Below, one piece after another: positions 51,200-59,486 of a DNA stretch of 64,000 nt; position 1 is the first letter of the stretch; each line of letters opens with the position of its first letter. Origin of the DNA: UBA1206 sp041672465 (GTDB lineage Bacteria; Bacillota; Clostridia; Oscillospirales; CAG-382); the NCBI GenBank assembly GCA_041672465.1, contig JBAYZO010000001.1, forward strand, positions 22,612-86,611, in the 5' to 3' direction. Below the pieces are notes generated by a model, which saw nothing but the letters and a program-made list of their open reading frames with translations, was not told the DNA's origin and did not search any database. The translations under genes were made by a program, and so were the position numbers.

Positions 51200-52033
51200 A
51201 TGACGGAAAATTTATTTGCGGCCACGCTGTTTTCATCCTCGGGCGGCAACTGCTTGTATATTAAGCACAAGGGCGAAGAGTTTTTAATAGACGCGGGGAT
51301 ATCGGCAAAAGCCATACAAGCCTCGCTGAAAACTCTGGGGAGCGGCCTTGAAAACATAAAGGCTATTTTTATAACCCATGAGCATTCCGACCATATAAAA
51401 GGGCTGAACACCATAACAAAGAAGTTTAAAACCCCTGTTTTCGCCCCTTCGCCTTGCAGGGAGGCTATTTTAAAGTCTTCCCCCTCCGCCGAGGATTGCC
51501 TTTCCGAAATAGAAAAAGAAACGAGAGTTGATTTTGCCGAAACGTCGTTTTTCGCTTTTGAGACCCCCCACGACTCCGCTTGTTCTTTTGGTTATACGGT
51601 AGATTTCGGCCAAAAGGTTTTAGGTTTCTCAACCGATATGGGCTACATAACAAAAACCGCCGCCAAAATCCTTTCAAAATGCGACGCCGTCGCCATCGAG
51701 TCAAACCATGACGTAAAAATGCTTAAAGACGGCGCGTACCCGCAAAGCCTTAAGGATCGCATCCTCGGCGATTACGGACATTTGTCAAACCAAGACTGCG
51801 CGCAATTTCTTCCCTTTCTTGTAACTTCTGGGGTTAATATTATCGCCCTCGCCCACCTCTCGCGGGAGAACAACACCCCGGAAAAAGCGTTTGAGGAATC
51901 CTATAACTCACTTATTAATTTCGGGATAAAGCCCTGCTCCAGCCGCCTGCCGCAAAACGGCGGTTTGGCTTGCGGCGACGTCAGCCTTGAGGTCTGCCCC
52001 CGGGCGGGTATTTGCGCGCTTATTGATAAATAA
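51200..52033 (+). CDS. walJ: Metallo-beta-lactamase-fold protein (WalJ/YycJ-like)
   Basis: The 277-residue MBL-fold hydrolase has the dinuclear metal motif THEHSDH, plus TPHDSACSFGY, GFSTDMGYIT and IALAHLSRENN. It closely resembles YycJ/WalJ, a 5'-3' exonuclease-type protein linked to the WalKR region and mismatch repair. The WalKR genes are not in this window. It starts 63 nt after the galactokinase gene and ends at a strong terminator. Confidence 0.9.
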   Translation: MTENLFAATLFSSSGGNCLYIKHKGEEFLIDAGISAKAIQASLKTLGSGLENIKAIFITHEHSDHIKGLNTITKKFKTPVFAPSPCREAILKSSPSAEDCLSEIEKETRVDFAETSFFAFETPHDSACSFGYTVDFGQKVLGFSTDMGYITKTAAKILSKCDAVAIESNHDVKMLKDGAYPQSLKDRILGDYGHLSNQDCAQFLPFLVTSGVNIIALAHLSRENNTPEKAFEESYNSLINFGIKPCSSRLPQNGGLACGDVSLEVCPRAGICALIDK

Positions 52034-52060
52034 CCCCGCGGCAACATATTTTTGCTTTTA

Positions 52061-52090
52061 AAAACCACCCTGAAAATTCGGGTGGTTTTT
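52061..52090. terminator. Bidirectional terminator between walJ and the surface protease gene
   Basis: AAAACCACCC and GGGTGGTTTTT pair around TGAAAATTC. A- and T-tracts on both sides serve the two convergent genes. Confidence 0.92.
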
Positions 52091-52107
52091 ATGCATTTAT
52101 TTAAACT

Positions 52108-55100
52108 TTATCTTGTCCTTTTTCTTATAATATACCCTAAAAGCGAAACGGCGATAAAACCTAAAATAAGCGCCGCCGCGGCCGCCGCCCCGCGGGGTTT
52201 TTCACCCGGCGTAACCCCGCCCGCCGATGACTCCGGCTCGGGCTTGGAGCTTTGCGGAGTTTCTTCGGTGGTTTCGTCCGTCTCGCTTGACTCGTCGGGA
52301 ACAAGACCCGAGCTTTCCTCGATAGGTTTGTCGGGCTTAAAAACATCAAACACCAGCGTGTAGGAGATCTCCCCGCCGTCGGAATGGCAGGTGATTATAA
52401 ATATGTTTTCCCCCTCATAGAGAGAATCGGGGCCGTAAATATCAATTATAGTTTCCTCATTGTTTGGTATTGCCGTGATGGCCGGGGCTTTAACGCCAAT
52501 CTCTTCTGTCTCTATTTCTATTTCCGCGCGGTACTCAAACACATCGGGGTCAAAAACGGGGTAAAACGCGGTTTCCCCGACAAAAAGGCCGGCGAGCCTT
52601 GGGGGGAATTTTTCTTTTACCCCCCGCGTCACGGTAAAAATATAATCGCTGAGCTCGCCTTTGGCGTTTAAATATTTCAGCACAAGCTGTCTCGCGCCGT
52701 TTCCGTATATCGGGATATTGTTAAAATAAACAAAACAGTCGGCGGGGCAGTCAAAATCAAGAACCAAAAACTCATCGTTTTCGGGTAAAAACACTTCGTA
52801 AACAAATATTTCCTCACTAAAGTCAAGTTCCGCGTTAGCGGCCGAAACTTCAAGGGTAGGCGAGGGGTTTGTCTTTACCATAAACCTCTCGGAGTTGTCT
52901 CTTGCTTTTATTATTGTTTTTTCGCCCGCCCCGCCGGGGAACGCCGTGTTTTCAAATATAAAAACCGTCTCCCCCGCTTCGGCGGCGTTTTTTATGACAA
53001 AATAAAACCGAAACAGCTTTGCCCCCTGCTCCGCCTTGTCAACGCCAAGCGCGCTGTACTCAATACGCCCCTGTTTGTCGGCGGCGTAAAGCTCGCCCGC
53101 GAACGACTGGGTTTTAATAAAGCTGAACTTTTCGCTGTCGTAATTCAAAACCCCCGACACCGCGCCCGCGCCGTTAAGCCTGTCGTTTTGAATTGTGATA
53201 TAAAACAACCCGCCCGTATACCCGAACACAGGCACGTTTATATAAAGCGACGCGTCGCTTTCCAAATCCGAACCAAACGAATGGTTTATTTTGGCGCAGA
53301 GCGCCTTAAGGTCAGATGCCGTCACCTTTGCGTTTGAATTCAAGTCGGAAGCGTAAAACACAAAAGTTTTTATCTCATATTTATAAACAAGGTAATTATA
53401 AAGCAGTTCGGCGTCGTTTATCGTCACTTCCCCGTCGCCGTCAAGGTCGCCCGTGACCGAAATCTCAAGCGTGTCGGTGACTTTGCCGGAAAAACTTTGC
53501 TTTATAAGCCTCATTCCGGTCCCGACAATTCCGTCTTCCACGGGCTTTCCGGCGCTGTCCTCAACCGAAAAATAACTGCCCTCGCTCTCAAAGTATGAGA
53601 GGAACACCCCGACGTCCGTTGCCGGCGGCACGCCGTATAAAACGCCGCTTACGCTGTCGATGACATAAGAGGGATTCGTGCAGACCGTGGCTCCGCCCGA
53701 CACAAAAACCCGCACGCAGGCCGATATATCGGTATTCACAACGCTTGCGCACACCAAACCCTCGCCCTCCGAAAGCCCGGTCACCACCCCCGCCGGGGTG
53801 ACCGAAACAACCCGGCTCTCGGTTGAAAAGACCACTTCTCCCTCCGAGCCTTCGGGGAAGAGCGCCGCTTTTAGCTTTACCGTCTGACCCACCCCAAGGC
53901 TTATATCCCCGTTTGTGATATCCATGCTGACAGGGTCGTATTTTAAAGTAAACGAAACCGTCGTCCTTATCCCCCAAGGCGATACCACCGTCAGCGTGTG
54001 AGGGCCGGCTTTTGTCTCGGAATATCCGCTTTCAACCTGCCGCCCGTCCATATAACCCACGCCCTTGTCAAACCAAACCCGCGTCGCGCCGTAGTAGGTC
54101 TCGCCGCTCTTTACCCCGGTTATTTCAACCGGCAGCGTGGGGTCGCCGTTCCCAGAAGCAATTATCGTCAGCGACATTTCCCCGAACAGTATCGCCGAAA
54201 AATCGGGGAGAATCACGGCGCGGTCGGGGTTGGTCATATAACCCGCGATATACCCTCCGTCGGAAATTGAAAACAGCCCGGTTTCGGTCAGCAACATGTT
54301 TCCCCTCGCGTCAAACACGCTCCCCACCACCGAAGAAACATAGCGGAGGGTGACGGCGTCATAAATATAGTTTCCGGCTATAACATAGTTTTCCACCGCG
54401 TGCATTTTGCCCCTGTACATCGCCGCGAGGTTGGCGAACGGCTTTAAAGTGGCGGCGTCATAGCCCGTAATATCAAAAATAGTGCTGATATAAAGCCTGC
54501 CCCCGTACCCCGCCACGCCGTCGCACTGCGATTCGCCGAAAGGGTATGATATGCTCCCGCTGAGCGTGTTATACTCAAAAATCCTCCCCCCGCACAAGGC
54601 GAATATCCTCCCCCCCGCCTCGCAGGCGAAAGAGACTTTCCCGGGGATTTCGCAATACCTGTCAAGCCCCGTGAGGTAAAAACCGTTTGCTTTCTCAAAC
54701 AGCACCGCTACGCTCTCCCCCACGCTCACCACCGCCGAGGGGGTGTATTTCAGGTAAACGGAGTGCAAAACCCTCCCCGTACTGCCGGAAAGGAAATAAA
54801 GATTGTTGTCGTTTTCCCTTATCGCCGCGACAAGCCTTGTCTGCCCGTCAAACGCGGCGCTTTTAATCTCCGCGTCAAAGACAAGCGGAACGCTTGACTC
54901 ATACGGGCGGGAAGCCAAGACCGCCCCGGTAAGCTCTTTATTTATGGGGAAAGCCCCGTAAAGCTTTTCCGCTTTGACTTTTTCATATCTCCCGCCGGCG
55001 TAAATCAAATAGATAAACCCGCCGTCTTCCGCGGCGTTTATCACGTCCCCCGGGTAAGAGCCTATCGGGGTTCCCGTTGAAGTAGAATAAATACAGTTGC

Positions 55101-57657
55101 CGTAAATAAAAACGCTTTCGTCGCAATAAACAACTTTTCCCTCGCCGGGTTTCTGATATAAAAGCAGGGGCTTTGCAAGGCTGTAAGCCATTCCGCCGAT
55201 AAACAACACATCCCCCGCCGCCCTTATACTCGTAACCCCCTGATTGTCCGGCGCGGGGCTTAAAGACAGGCTGACCCAGCCGCCGCCGCTAAAGCCAAAC
55301 GCCGTGTCGGGCGTTATCGGCGAATAGGCGTAAACCCCGCCCGCGCCGCCCGCGAGAGAGCTGCCGGAGTCAAGCCTGCCTATTATGGACTGCGTTCTTT
55401 GGGTTATGTCATATGACACAACCTCCCCGCCGCTTTGCAACACCACAACAGCGCCGTCAAACGCCGCGGCTGATTTTATCTTTACCCCCGCCGCGGGGAC
55501 AAACTCAAAGACAAAGGGGTTTTTATTTGACAAAAGCAGTCCGGGATCATAAACGAAAACGGTTTTTTCGCTGACCGCCACAAGCTTTTTCGAAACGAGA
55601 TAAACCCCCACAACAGGGCTGAGCGTGGGTATATACCGCTTAACCGAGGAATAATCGCCGCTGTCAAATATCATCACGCCGCTTTCGCCCTCGTCCCAGA
55701 ACGCTGTCCAGCCGAAGTCTCCGCCGAACACAATCTTCCCTCCGGGGGAAATTCCTTCCTCAACCACTACGGTTTTGGTTATTGTAAAACCGACGGTTTT
55801 AAGCTTTGCCCCGGTGGAATCGGTGCAGGTGACGGTGTGTTCCCCCGCCGACGACGCGTACGCTCTCCCAAAAAACGGCTCGCCGTCCAAAAACGAATAG
55901 CCATCGCCGACCACGGTTACGGCGACGCGGTTTTCATACACCCCGCCGTCCTCCGCTCCGTACACGGCGGGGGGGTCGGCGTAGATCAGAAAAGTTTCGG
56001 TCAGCGTGTTGCCGTAAGGCCCGGTCAGGGTGAAAATATGCTGTCCGAAGCCGTATACCTCGTCCCCCGACAAATAGGGCTGGCCGTCGACGGTCGCCCT
56101 CCCGCGGGTAAAGGAAATTGTAGCGAAGTCGCCGTATTTTTTTATTTCATAGCTCAGCTTGACCGTGTCCACCGAAAAAGACAGCGTCACCGTCCCGTAC
56201 TCGTCGACCACCGTCAGCACATGACTTCCTTGTGAAAATATCTTCTCGCCGGAAAAATAATCCTCGCCGTCAAGGGTTGCCGCGGCGTTTTCAAAAACCG
56301 CCGCAACTTCCTCAAAATACACCCCGCCGTCGCTCACCCCGGTGACAAAAGGCTTGGCGAGGTTTATGACAAGCGCTTTAAGGTTAAGGAGCCCGAATCC
56401 CGTAAAATTGTTTTTTTCTTCTTCCGACGAGTATTCGAGAAGCTTTCTGAAATACTCCACGCTCATTTGCCTTTTGGGAAGCCCCGCCTTGGCGTTCCCG
56501 CGTATAAGCGCGGCCGCGCCCGAAACAAACGCGGCGGAGTAAGAGGTGCCGTTTTCGGTTATAATCCCCGTCGCCCCGCTCTTATGGTCAATAAGCGTAA
56601 GGTTTTCCCCCGGGGCGGCGATATCGACAAAGGCGTTGAACTGGGAAAAGACGCTCGAACTGCCGTCTTTCCCCACCGACGCCACGCTTATGACGTTTTC
56701 ATAAGAGGCGGGGAAAGCGGGTTTCCCCGCGTATTCCATATCCCTGCCCTCGTTGCCGGCGGCCGCCACTAAGATAACATTTTTCCCCGCCGCGTAGTCG
56801 ACGGCGTCTTTTTCGGCTTTGTTCTCGTCATACCCGCCGAACGACATATTGATAACGTCGGCGCCGAAGTCGGCGGCGAAGTAAATCCCCCCCACAAGGC
56901 TTGAGGTTAAAATGCTCTTCCCGCCCGAGGTGATTTTAACCGGCAGTATAGCCGCGTTCTTGGCGACCCCCGAGACCGACGACACGATTATCCCAGCCAC
57001 CCGGGTTCCGTGGCCGTCGCTGTCGTTAAACTCCCCGGTCTCGCCTGTAATGGCGTTATAGCCCGGGAGGATTAACGCGCTCTCAAGAAAAGCGTGGGTT
57101 TTGTCAACCCCGCTGTCAAGGATTGCCACAACGACTCCGTCCCCGCCGTCAGTGGACACCAAATTTGCTTTTATCGCTTCATATTCCCAATAATCGGAAA
57201 CTCCGCCGGCAAGCAGTGGTTCTTCGTCTTCTTCCCAAAGGGAGTAAATAACCGTGTCCGGAATTATGTACTCGATAATGTTAAAAAATCTTCCCGCGAA
57301 GCCCTCCGCGTCGGGGAGGTTTATTAAAAACTTCCGCTGGGCGCTGAACGCGAGAAGGGAAAAATTATATTCCTTGACCGCGTCATATATCTCGGTCATT
57401 CCCGCCCCTTTTACAAACGATACGATATAGTTTTTTTCGTCCCCCTCGGGGGAAGGGTTCGGGCGGGTTTTTTTGGTCGCCGCGGCGCCGCCGAGCAGTT
57501 CTTTGCGGGTTTTGTCATAGATATAAAAAGGGTTGTCTCCCTCCCCGCCGGAAGCCGGCAAGCTGAAATTCGCGCGGCAAAATATGCCGATAAAAACAAC
57601 CGGCGTAAGCAAGAGAATTATTAAAAGAAACGCGAAAAGCCTTTTAATGACCAACAC
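52108..57657 (-). CDS. Giant cell-surface subtilisin-like protease with dockerin and cohesin-like domains
   Basis: The 1849-residue protein starts with a signal segment (LFAFLLIILLLTPVVFIGIF). An I9-like propeptide (about 75-150) precedes an S8 domain with D181 (ILDSGVD), H216 (DGHGTRV), the oxyanion Asn in AAAGNEG and S372 (NGTSYSAA). Ig-like repeats follow (about 430-690; variants of DGGVYFEE/DGEPFF), then a long propeller-like region (about 700-1180), a BIG2 domain (about 1240-1320), a dockerin pair (about 1401-1461; DLDGDGEVTINDAELL) and a cohesin-like domain (about 1468-1600; GVLNYDSEKFSFI). Cadherin-like segments and a Ser/Glu/Pro linker lead to a C-terminal helix with RKRTR. No sortase motif is present. 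Start is GTG 57657, or TTG 57654. Confidence 0.9.
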   Translation of the reverse strand: MLVIKRLFAFLLIILLLTPVVFIGIFCRANFSLPASGGEGDNPFYIYDKTRKELLGGAAATKKTRPNPSPEGDEKNYIVSFVKGAGMTEIYDAVKEYNFSLLAFSAQRKFLINLPDAEGFAGRFFNIIEYIIPDTVIYSLWEEDEEPLLAGGVSDYWEYEAIKANLVSTDGGDGVVVAILDSGVDKTHAFLESALILPGYNAITGETGEFNDSDGHGTRVAGIIVSSVSGVAKNAAILPVKITSGGKSILTSSLVGGIYFAADFGADVINMSFGGYDENKAEKDAVDYAAGKNVILVAAAGNEGRDMEYAGKPAFPASYENVISVASVGKDGSSSVFSQFNAFVDIAAPGENLTLIDHKSGATGIITENGTSYSAAFVSGAAALIRGNAKAGLPKRQMSVEYFRKLLEYSSEEEKNNFTGFGLLNLKALVINLAKPFVTGVSDGGVYFEEVAAVFENAAATLDGEDYFSGEKIFSQGSHVLTVVDEYGTVTLSFSVDTVKLSYEIKKYGDFATISFTRGRATVDGQPYLSGDEVYGFGQHIFTLTGPYGNTLTETFLIYADPPAVYGAEDGGVYENRVAVTVVGDGYSFLDGEPFFGRAYASSAGEHTVTCTDSTGAKLKTVGFTITKTVVVEEGISPGGKIVFGGDFGWTAFWDEGESGVMIFDSGDYSSVKRYIPTLSPVVGVYLVSKKLVAVSEKTVFVYDPGLLLSNKNPFVFEFVPAAGVKIKSAAAFDGAVVVLQSGGEVVSYDITQRTQSIIGRLDSGSSLAGGAGGVYAYSPITPDTAFGFSGGGWVSLSLSPAPDNQGVTSIRAAGDVLFIGGMAYSLAKPLLLYQKPGEGKVVYCDESVFIYGNCIYSTSTGTPIGSYPGDVINAAEDGGFIYLIYAGGRYEKVKAEKLYGAFPINKELTGAVLASRPYESSVPLVFDAEIKSAAFDGQTRLVAAIRENDNNLYFLSGSTGRVLHSVYLKYTPSAVVSVGESVAVLFEKANGFYLTGLDRYCEIPGKVSFACEAGGRIFALCGGRIFEYNTLSGSISYPFGESQCDGVAGYGGRLYISTIFDITGYDAATLKPFANLAAMYRGKMHAVENYVIAGNYIYDAVTLRYVSSVVGSVFDARGNMLLTETGLFSISDGGYIAGYMTNPDRAVILPDFSAILFGEMSLTIIASGNGDPTLPVEITGVKSGETYYGATRVWFDKGVGYMDGRQVESGYSETKAGPHTLTVVSPWGIRTTVSFTLKYDPVSMDITNGDISLGVGQTVKLKAALFPEGSEGEVVFSTESRVVSVTPAGVVTGLSEGEGLVCASVVNTDISACVRVFVSGGATVCTNPSYVIDSVSGVLYGVPPATDVGVFLSYFESEGSYFSVEDSAGKPVEDGIVGTGMRLIKQSFSGKVTDTLEISVTGDLDGDGEVTINDAELLYNYLVYKYEIKTFVFYASDLNSNAKVTASDLKALCAKINHSFGSDLESDASLYINVPVFGYTGGLFYITIQNDRLNGAGAVSGVLNYDSEKFSFIKTQSFAGELYAADKQGRIEYSALGVDKAEQGAKLFRFYFVIKNAAEAGETVFIFENTAFPGGAGEKTIIKARDNSERFMVKTNPSPTLEVSAANAELDFSEEIFVYEVFLPENDEFLVLDFDCPADCFVYFNNIPIYGNGARQLVLKYLNAKGELSDYIFTVTRGVKEKFPPRLAGLFVGETAFYPVFDPDVFEYRAEIEIETEEIGVKAPAITAIPNNEETIIDIYGPDSLYEGENIFIITCHSDGGEISYTLVFDVFKPDKPIEESSGLVPDESSETDETTEETPQSSKPEPESSAGGVTPGEKPRGAAAAAALILGFIAVSLLGYIIRKRTR

Positions 57658-57730
57658 CCCGCCTAAAAAAACAACTCCCGGCCATTATGGCAAAACAAAT
57701 GCCGCTCAATATATAAAAAACAAATTAAAA

Positions 57731-58273
57731 TTAAAACAACGCTTTTACCCCGACGGCTATAAGCAGAACCCCGGCGAAAACCAACCCCTTTTCCCCTAAA
57801 ACTACCCGTATTTTTGTGCCTAAAAACAAAGATGAGTAACACACGACGGCGGTGACGGACCCCACGATAAGCGAGGGAATAAAAATATGGGCGACCAGCG
57901 GGGAAAGGCTGACCCCGAACGCGAACGCGTCCACGCTTGTGCAAACCCCCTGAGTTAAGAGGAGCGAGGGCGACAATATCTTGCAGGAAGCCTTTGCCTT
58001 ATCGGGCTTGAAAAACGAGTAAAGCGTCCGCAGGCCGATAAAAGTTAGTATTAAAAACACCAAAAGCTTTGCGTACGAGCCGAGGTTAAATCCCGTCAGC
58101 TTCATTAAAAAATACCCGAGAGCCGTCATAAACGCCTGAAAAAACCCAAACAGCGCGGGGTTGAGCATAAGAGGGACAACCCCGCCGCGGTGCGAGGCGC
58201 AATTTGCCATGGTGACCGCCGCGGCGTCAATCGACAGCGCCAGCGCGATAATAAATATCTCAACTAAATTCAT
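57731..58273 (-). CDS. mntP: MntP/YtaF-family membrane protein (putative Mn2+ exporter)
   Basis: The 180-residue, six-helix protein contains the duplicated family motif: LALSIDAAAVTMA in the first half and TSVDAFAFGVSLS in the second, with the intramembrane Asp residues of manganese exporters. The sporulation protein YtaF is a relative, so either role is possible. No yybP-ykoY riboswitch is seen upstream. Its start overlaps the methyltransferase gene by 14 nt. Confidence 0.88.
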   Translation of the reverse strand: MNLVEIFIIALALSIDAAAVTMANCASHRGGVVPLMLNPALFGFFQAFMTALGYFLMKLTGFNLGSYAKLLVFLILTFIGLRTLYSFFKPDKAKASCKILSPSLLLTQGVCTSVDAFAFGVSLSPLVAHIFIPSLIVGSVTAVVCYSSLFLGTKIRVVLGEKGLVFAGVLLIAVGVKALF

Positions 58274-59018
58274 AATAAATTTTTTCCATTTCCGCGCTTT
58301 GCGACTTGTGTGTTATGTCGGCGTAAATATAAAGGTTGGGCTCGACTTTCATGCCGTCGCTCCCCCCTTTTTTGCCCTCCGCCAAAACAAGCGACGGCGC
58401 TTTGCCGGGGGAGGGCGATACAAATCTCAGCCGTTTTGGCTTTATCCCCGCCCTTTCCATGGCTAAAATCAACTTTGCCGTGTATTCCGGGCGGTAGACC
58501 GAGAAAAACCTCCCCCCGTATTTAAGGGCATGTCCGGCGCAGGCGCAAAAGTCAAAGATATCGCCCGTTTGCTCGTGGAACGCGGCGGATTTTAAAGCGT
58601 CCCCGCTTTTCTTCCCCGAAAAGGCTTTGTGATAAGGCGGGTTCATCACGGCAAAATCACATTCGCCGCCCTTTATTGTTTTTGCCGCGTCTTTTACGTC
58701 TGAAACAACACATCTAAAGCTTTTGGCAAAGCCGTTTTTTTCGGCGTTTAATACCGAAATGTCGGCGTATTCCTTTACTTTTTCAACCCCGAGCATTTTT
58801 TTCGCCCTGCCGCTTTCGAGGAGAAGGAGCGAAACCACTCCGCAGCCGCTGCCAATGTCGCAGCCGTAAACCCCTTTTTTGGTGAAATAAGCCAGAAGCA
58901 GCGAATCCGTGCCAAAGCGGAATCCGCCTTTTAGCTCGCTTACGCTAAGCCCGAGGTTGATTGTTGTGTTTATTGTTTCCCCGCGGTTGTTTTCACTGCC
59001 GACGCTTTGTTCTTCCAT
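58260..59018 (-). CDS. trmN6: tRNA1(Val) adenine-N6 methyltransferase (TrmN6/YfiC-like)
   Basis: The 252-residue Rossmann-fold methyltransferase has the SAM loop DIGSGCGVVSLLLLESG and the N6-adenine catalytic motif NPPYHK, which together point to the YfiC/TrmN6 group modifying A37 of tRNA-Val. FRFGTDSLLLAYF at the N-terminus is also typical. I chose the ATG at 59018, with AGGGA upstream, instead of a longer reading. It overlaps mntP and is probably co-transcribed with it and the protease. Confidence 0.92.
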   Translation of the reverse strand: MEEQSVGSENNRGETINTTINLGLSVSELKGGFRFGTDSLLLAYFTKKGVYGCDIGSGCGVVSLLLLESGRAKKMLGVEKVKEYADISVLNAEKNGFAKSFRCVVSDVKDAAKTIKGGECDFAVMNPPYHKAFSGKKSGDALKSAAFHEQTGDIFDFCACAGHALKYGGRFFSVYRPEYTAKLILAMERAGIKPKRLRFVSPSPGKAPSLVLAEGKKGGSDGMKVEPNLYIYADITHKSQSAEMEKIYYEFS

Positions 59019-59091
59019 AAATCCCTGTAACGCAAAAAGTTTTATCAAGACGCCATAAAACATAAACAGTTAACCATCAACAACAAACAAT

Positions 59092-59133
59092 GCCCATAGG
59101 CTGCGAGACATAGCGGGTCAGGCAACTATGGGC
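59092..59133. ncRNA. Unassigned stem-loop, possible small RNA
   Basis: An 8-bp perfect stem GCCCATAG/CTATGGGC encloses a 26-nt GC-rich loop in otherwise AT-rich spacer, and the plus strand continues GGTTTT. It matches no RNA family that I can name. It may be a terminator-like or regulatory RNA. Confidence 0.35.
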
Positions 59134-59178
59134 GGTTTTAAGACGTTTTACCGGACATTTTTATGTCTGTTTAATTCC

Positions 59179-59206
59179 TTATGTCTTATGTTTAATGTTA
59201 TATGTT
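59179..59206. repeat. Heptamer tandem repeat (TTATGTC family)
   Basis: Four 7-bp units, TTATGTC, TTATGTT, TAATGTT and ATATGTT, lie downstream of the ferredoxin gene. The first two are identical to units of the repeat in the atpB-atpE spacer (32831-32844). Confidence 0.8.
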
Positions 59207-59237
59207 ATGTGTCAAATGTTTTGTTTTTGCCTTTGCC

Positions 59238-59411
59238 TTATTCTTTAACGGCGTCCACCGGACAAACGGCGGCGCAGGATCCGCAATCAATGCAGGTTTC
59301 GGGGTCGATTACATACTTGCCGTCTTCGTCCACCGAAATCGAGCCGACGGGGCATTCCTCCTCGCAGGTGCCGCAGCCGATACAAATATCCTTGTCAATA
59401 ACAAAAGCCAT
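59238..59411 (-). CDS. Clostridial-type 2[4Fe-4S] ferredoxin
   Basis: The 57-residue protein is encoded from the ATG at 59411, with GGAGG 8 nt upstream. It carries two cluster motifs, CIGCGTCEEECPVG and CIDCGSCAAVCPVD, separated by an acidic linker (SVDEDGKYVIDPET). It is the standard small electron carrier of fermentative anaerobes, serving pyruvate:ferredoxin oxidoreductase and hydrogenases. It lies 75 nt after metY on the same strand. Confidence 0.97.
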   Translation of the reverse strand: MAFVIDKDICIGCGTCEEECPVGSISVDEDGKYVIDPETCIDCGSCAAVCPVDAVKE

Positions 59412-59486
59412 AAAAAATTCCTCCGATTAATAAATACTTTCTAAAATTATATTGATAAATTTAAAAACCAAAACACTCTTTTGCGC

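Noticed and set aside
57658..57730. Separate promoter or riboswitch between mntP and the protease gene
   Set aside because: The 73-nt spacer shows neither convincing -35/-10 boxes nor a manganese riboswitch core; read-through from mntP is simpler.
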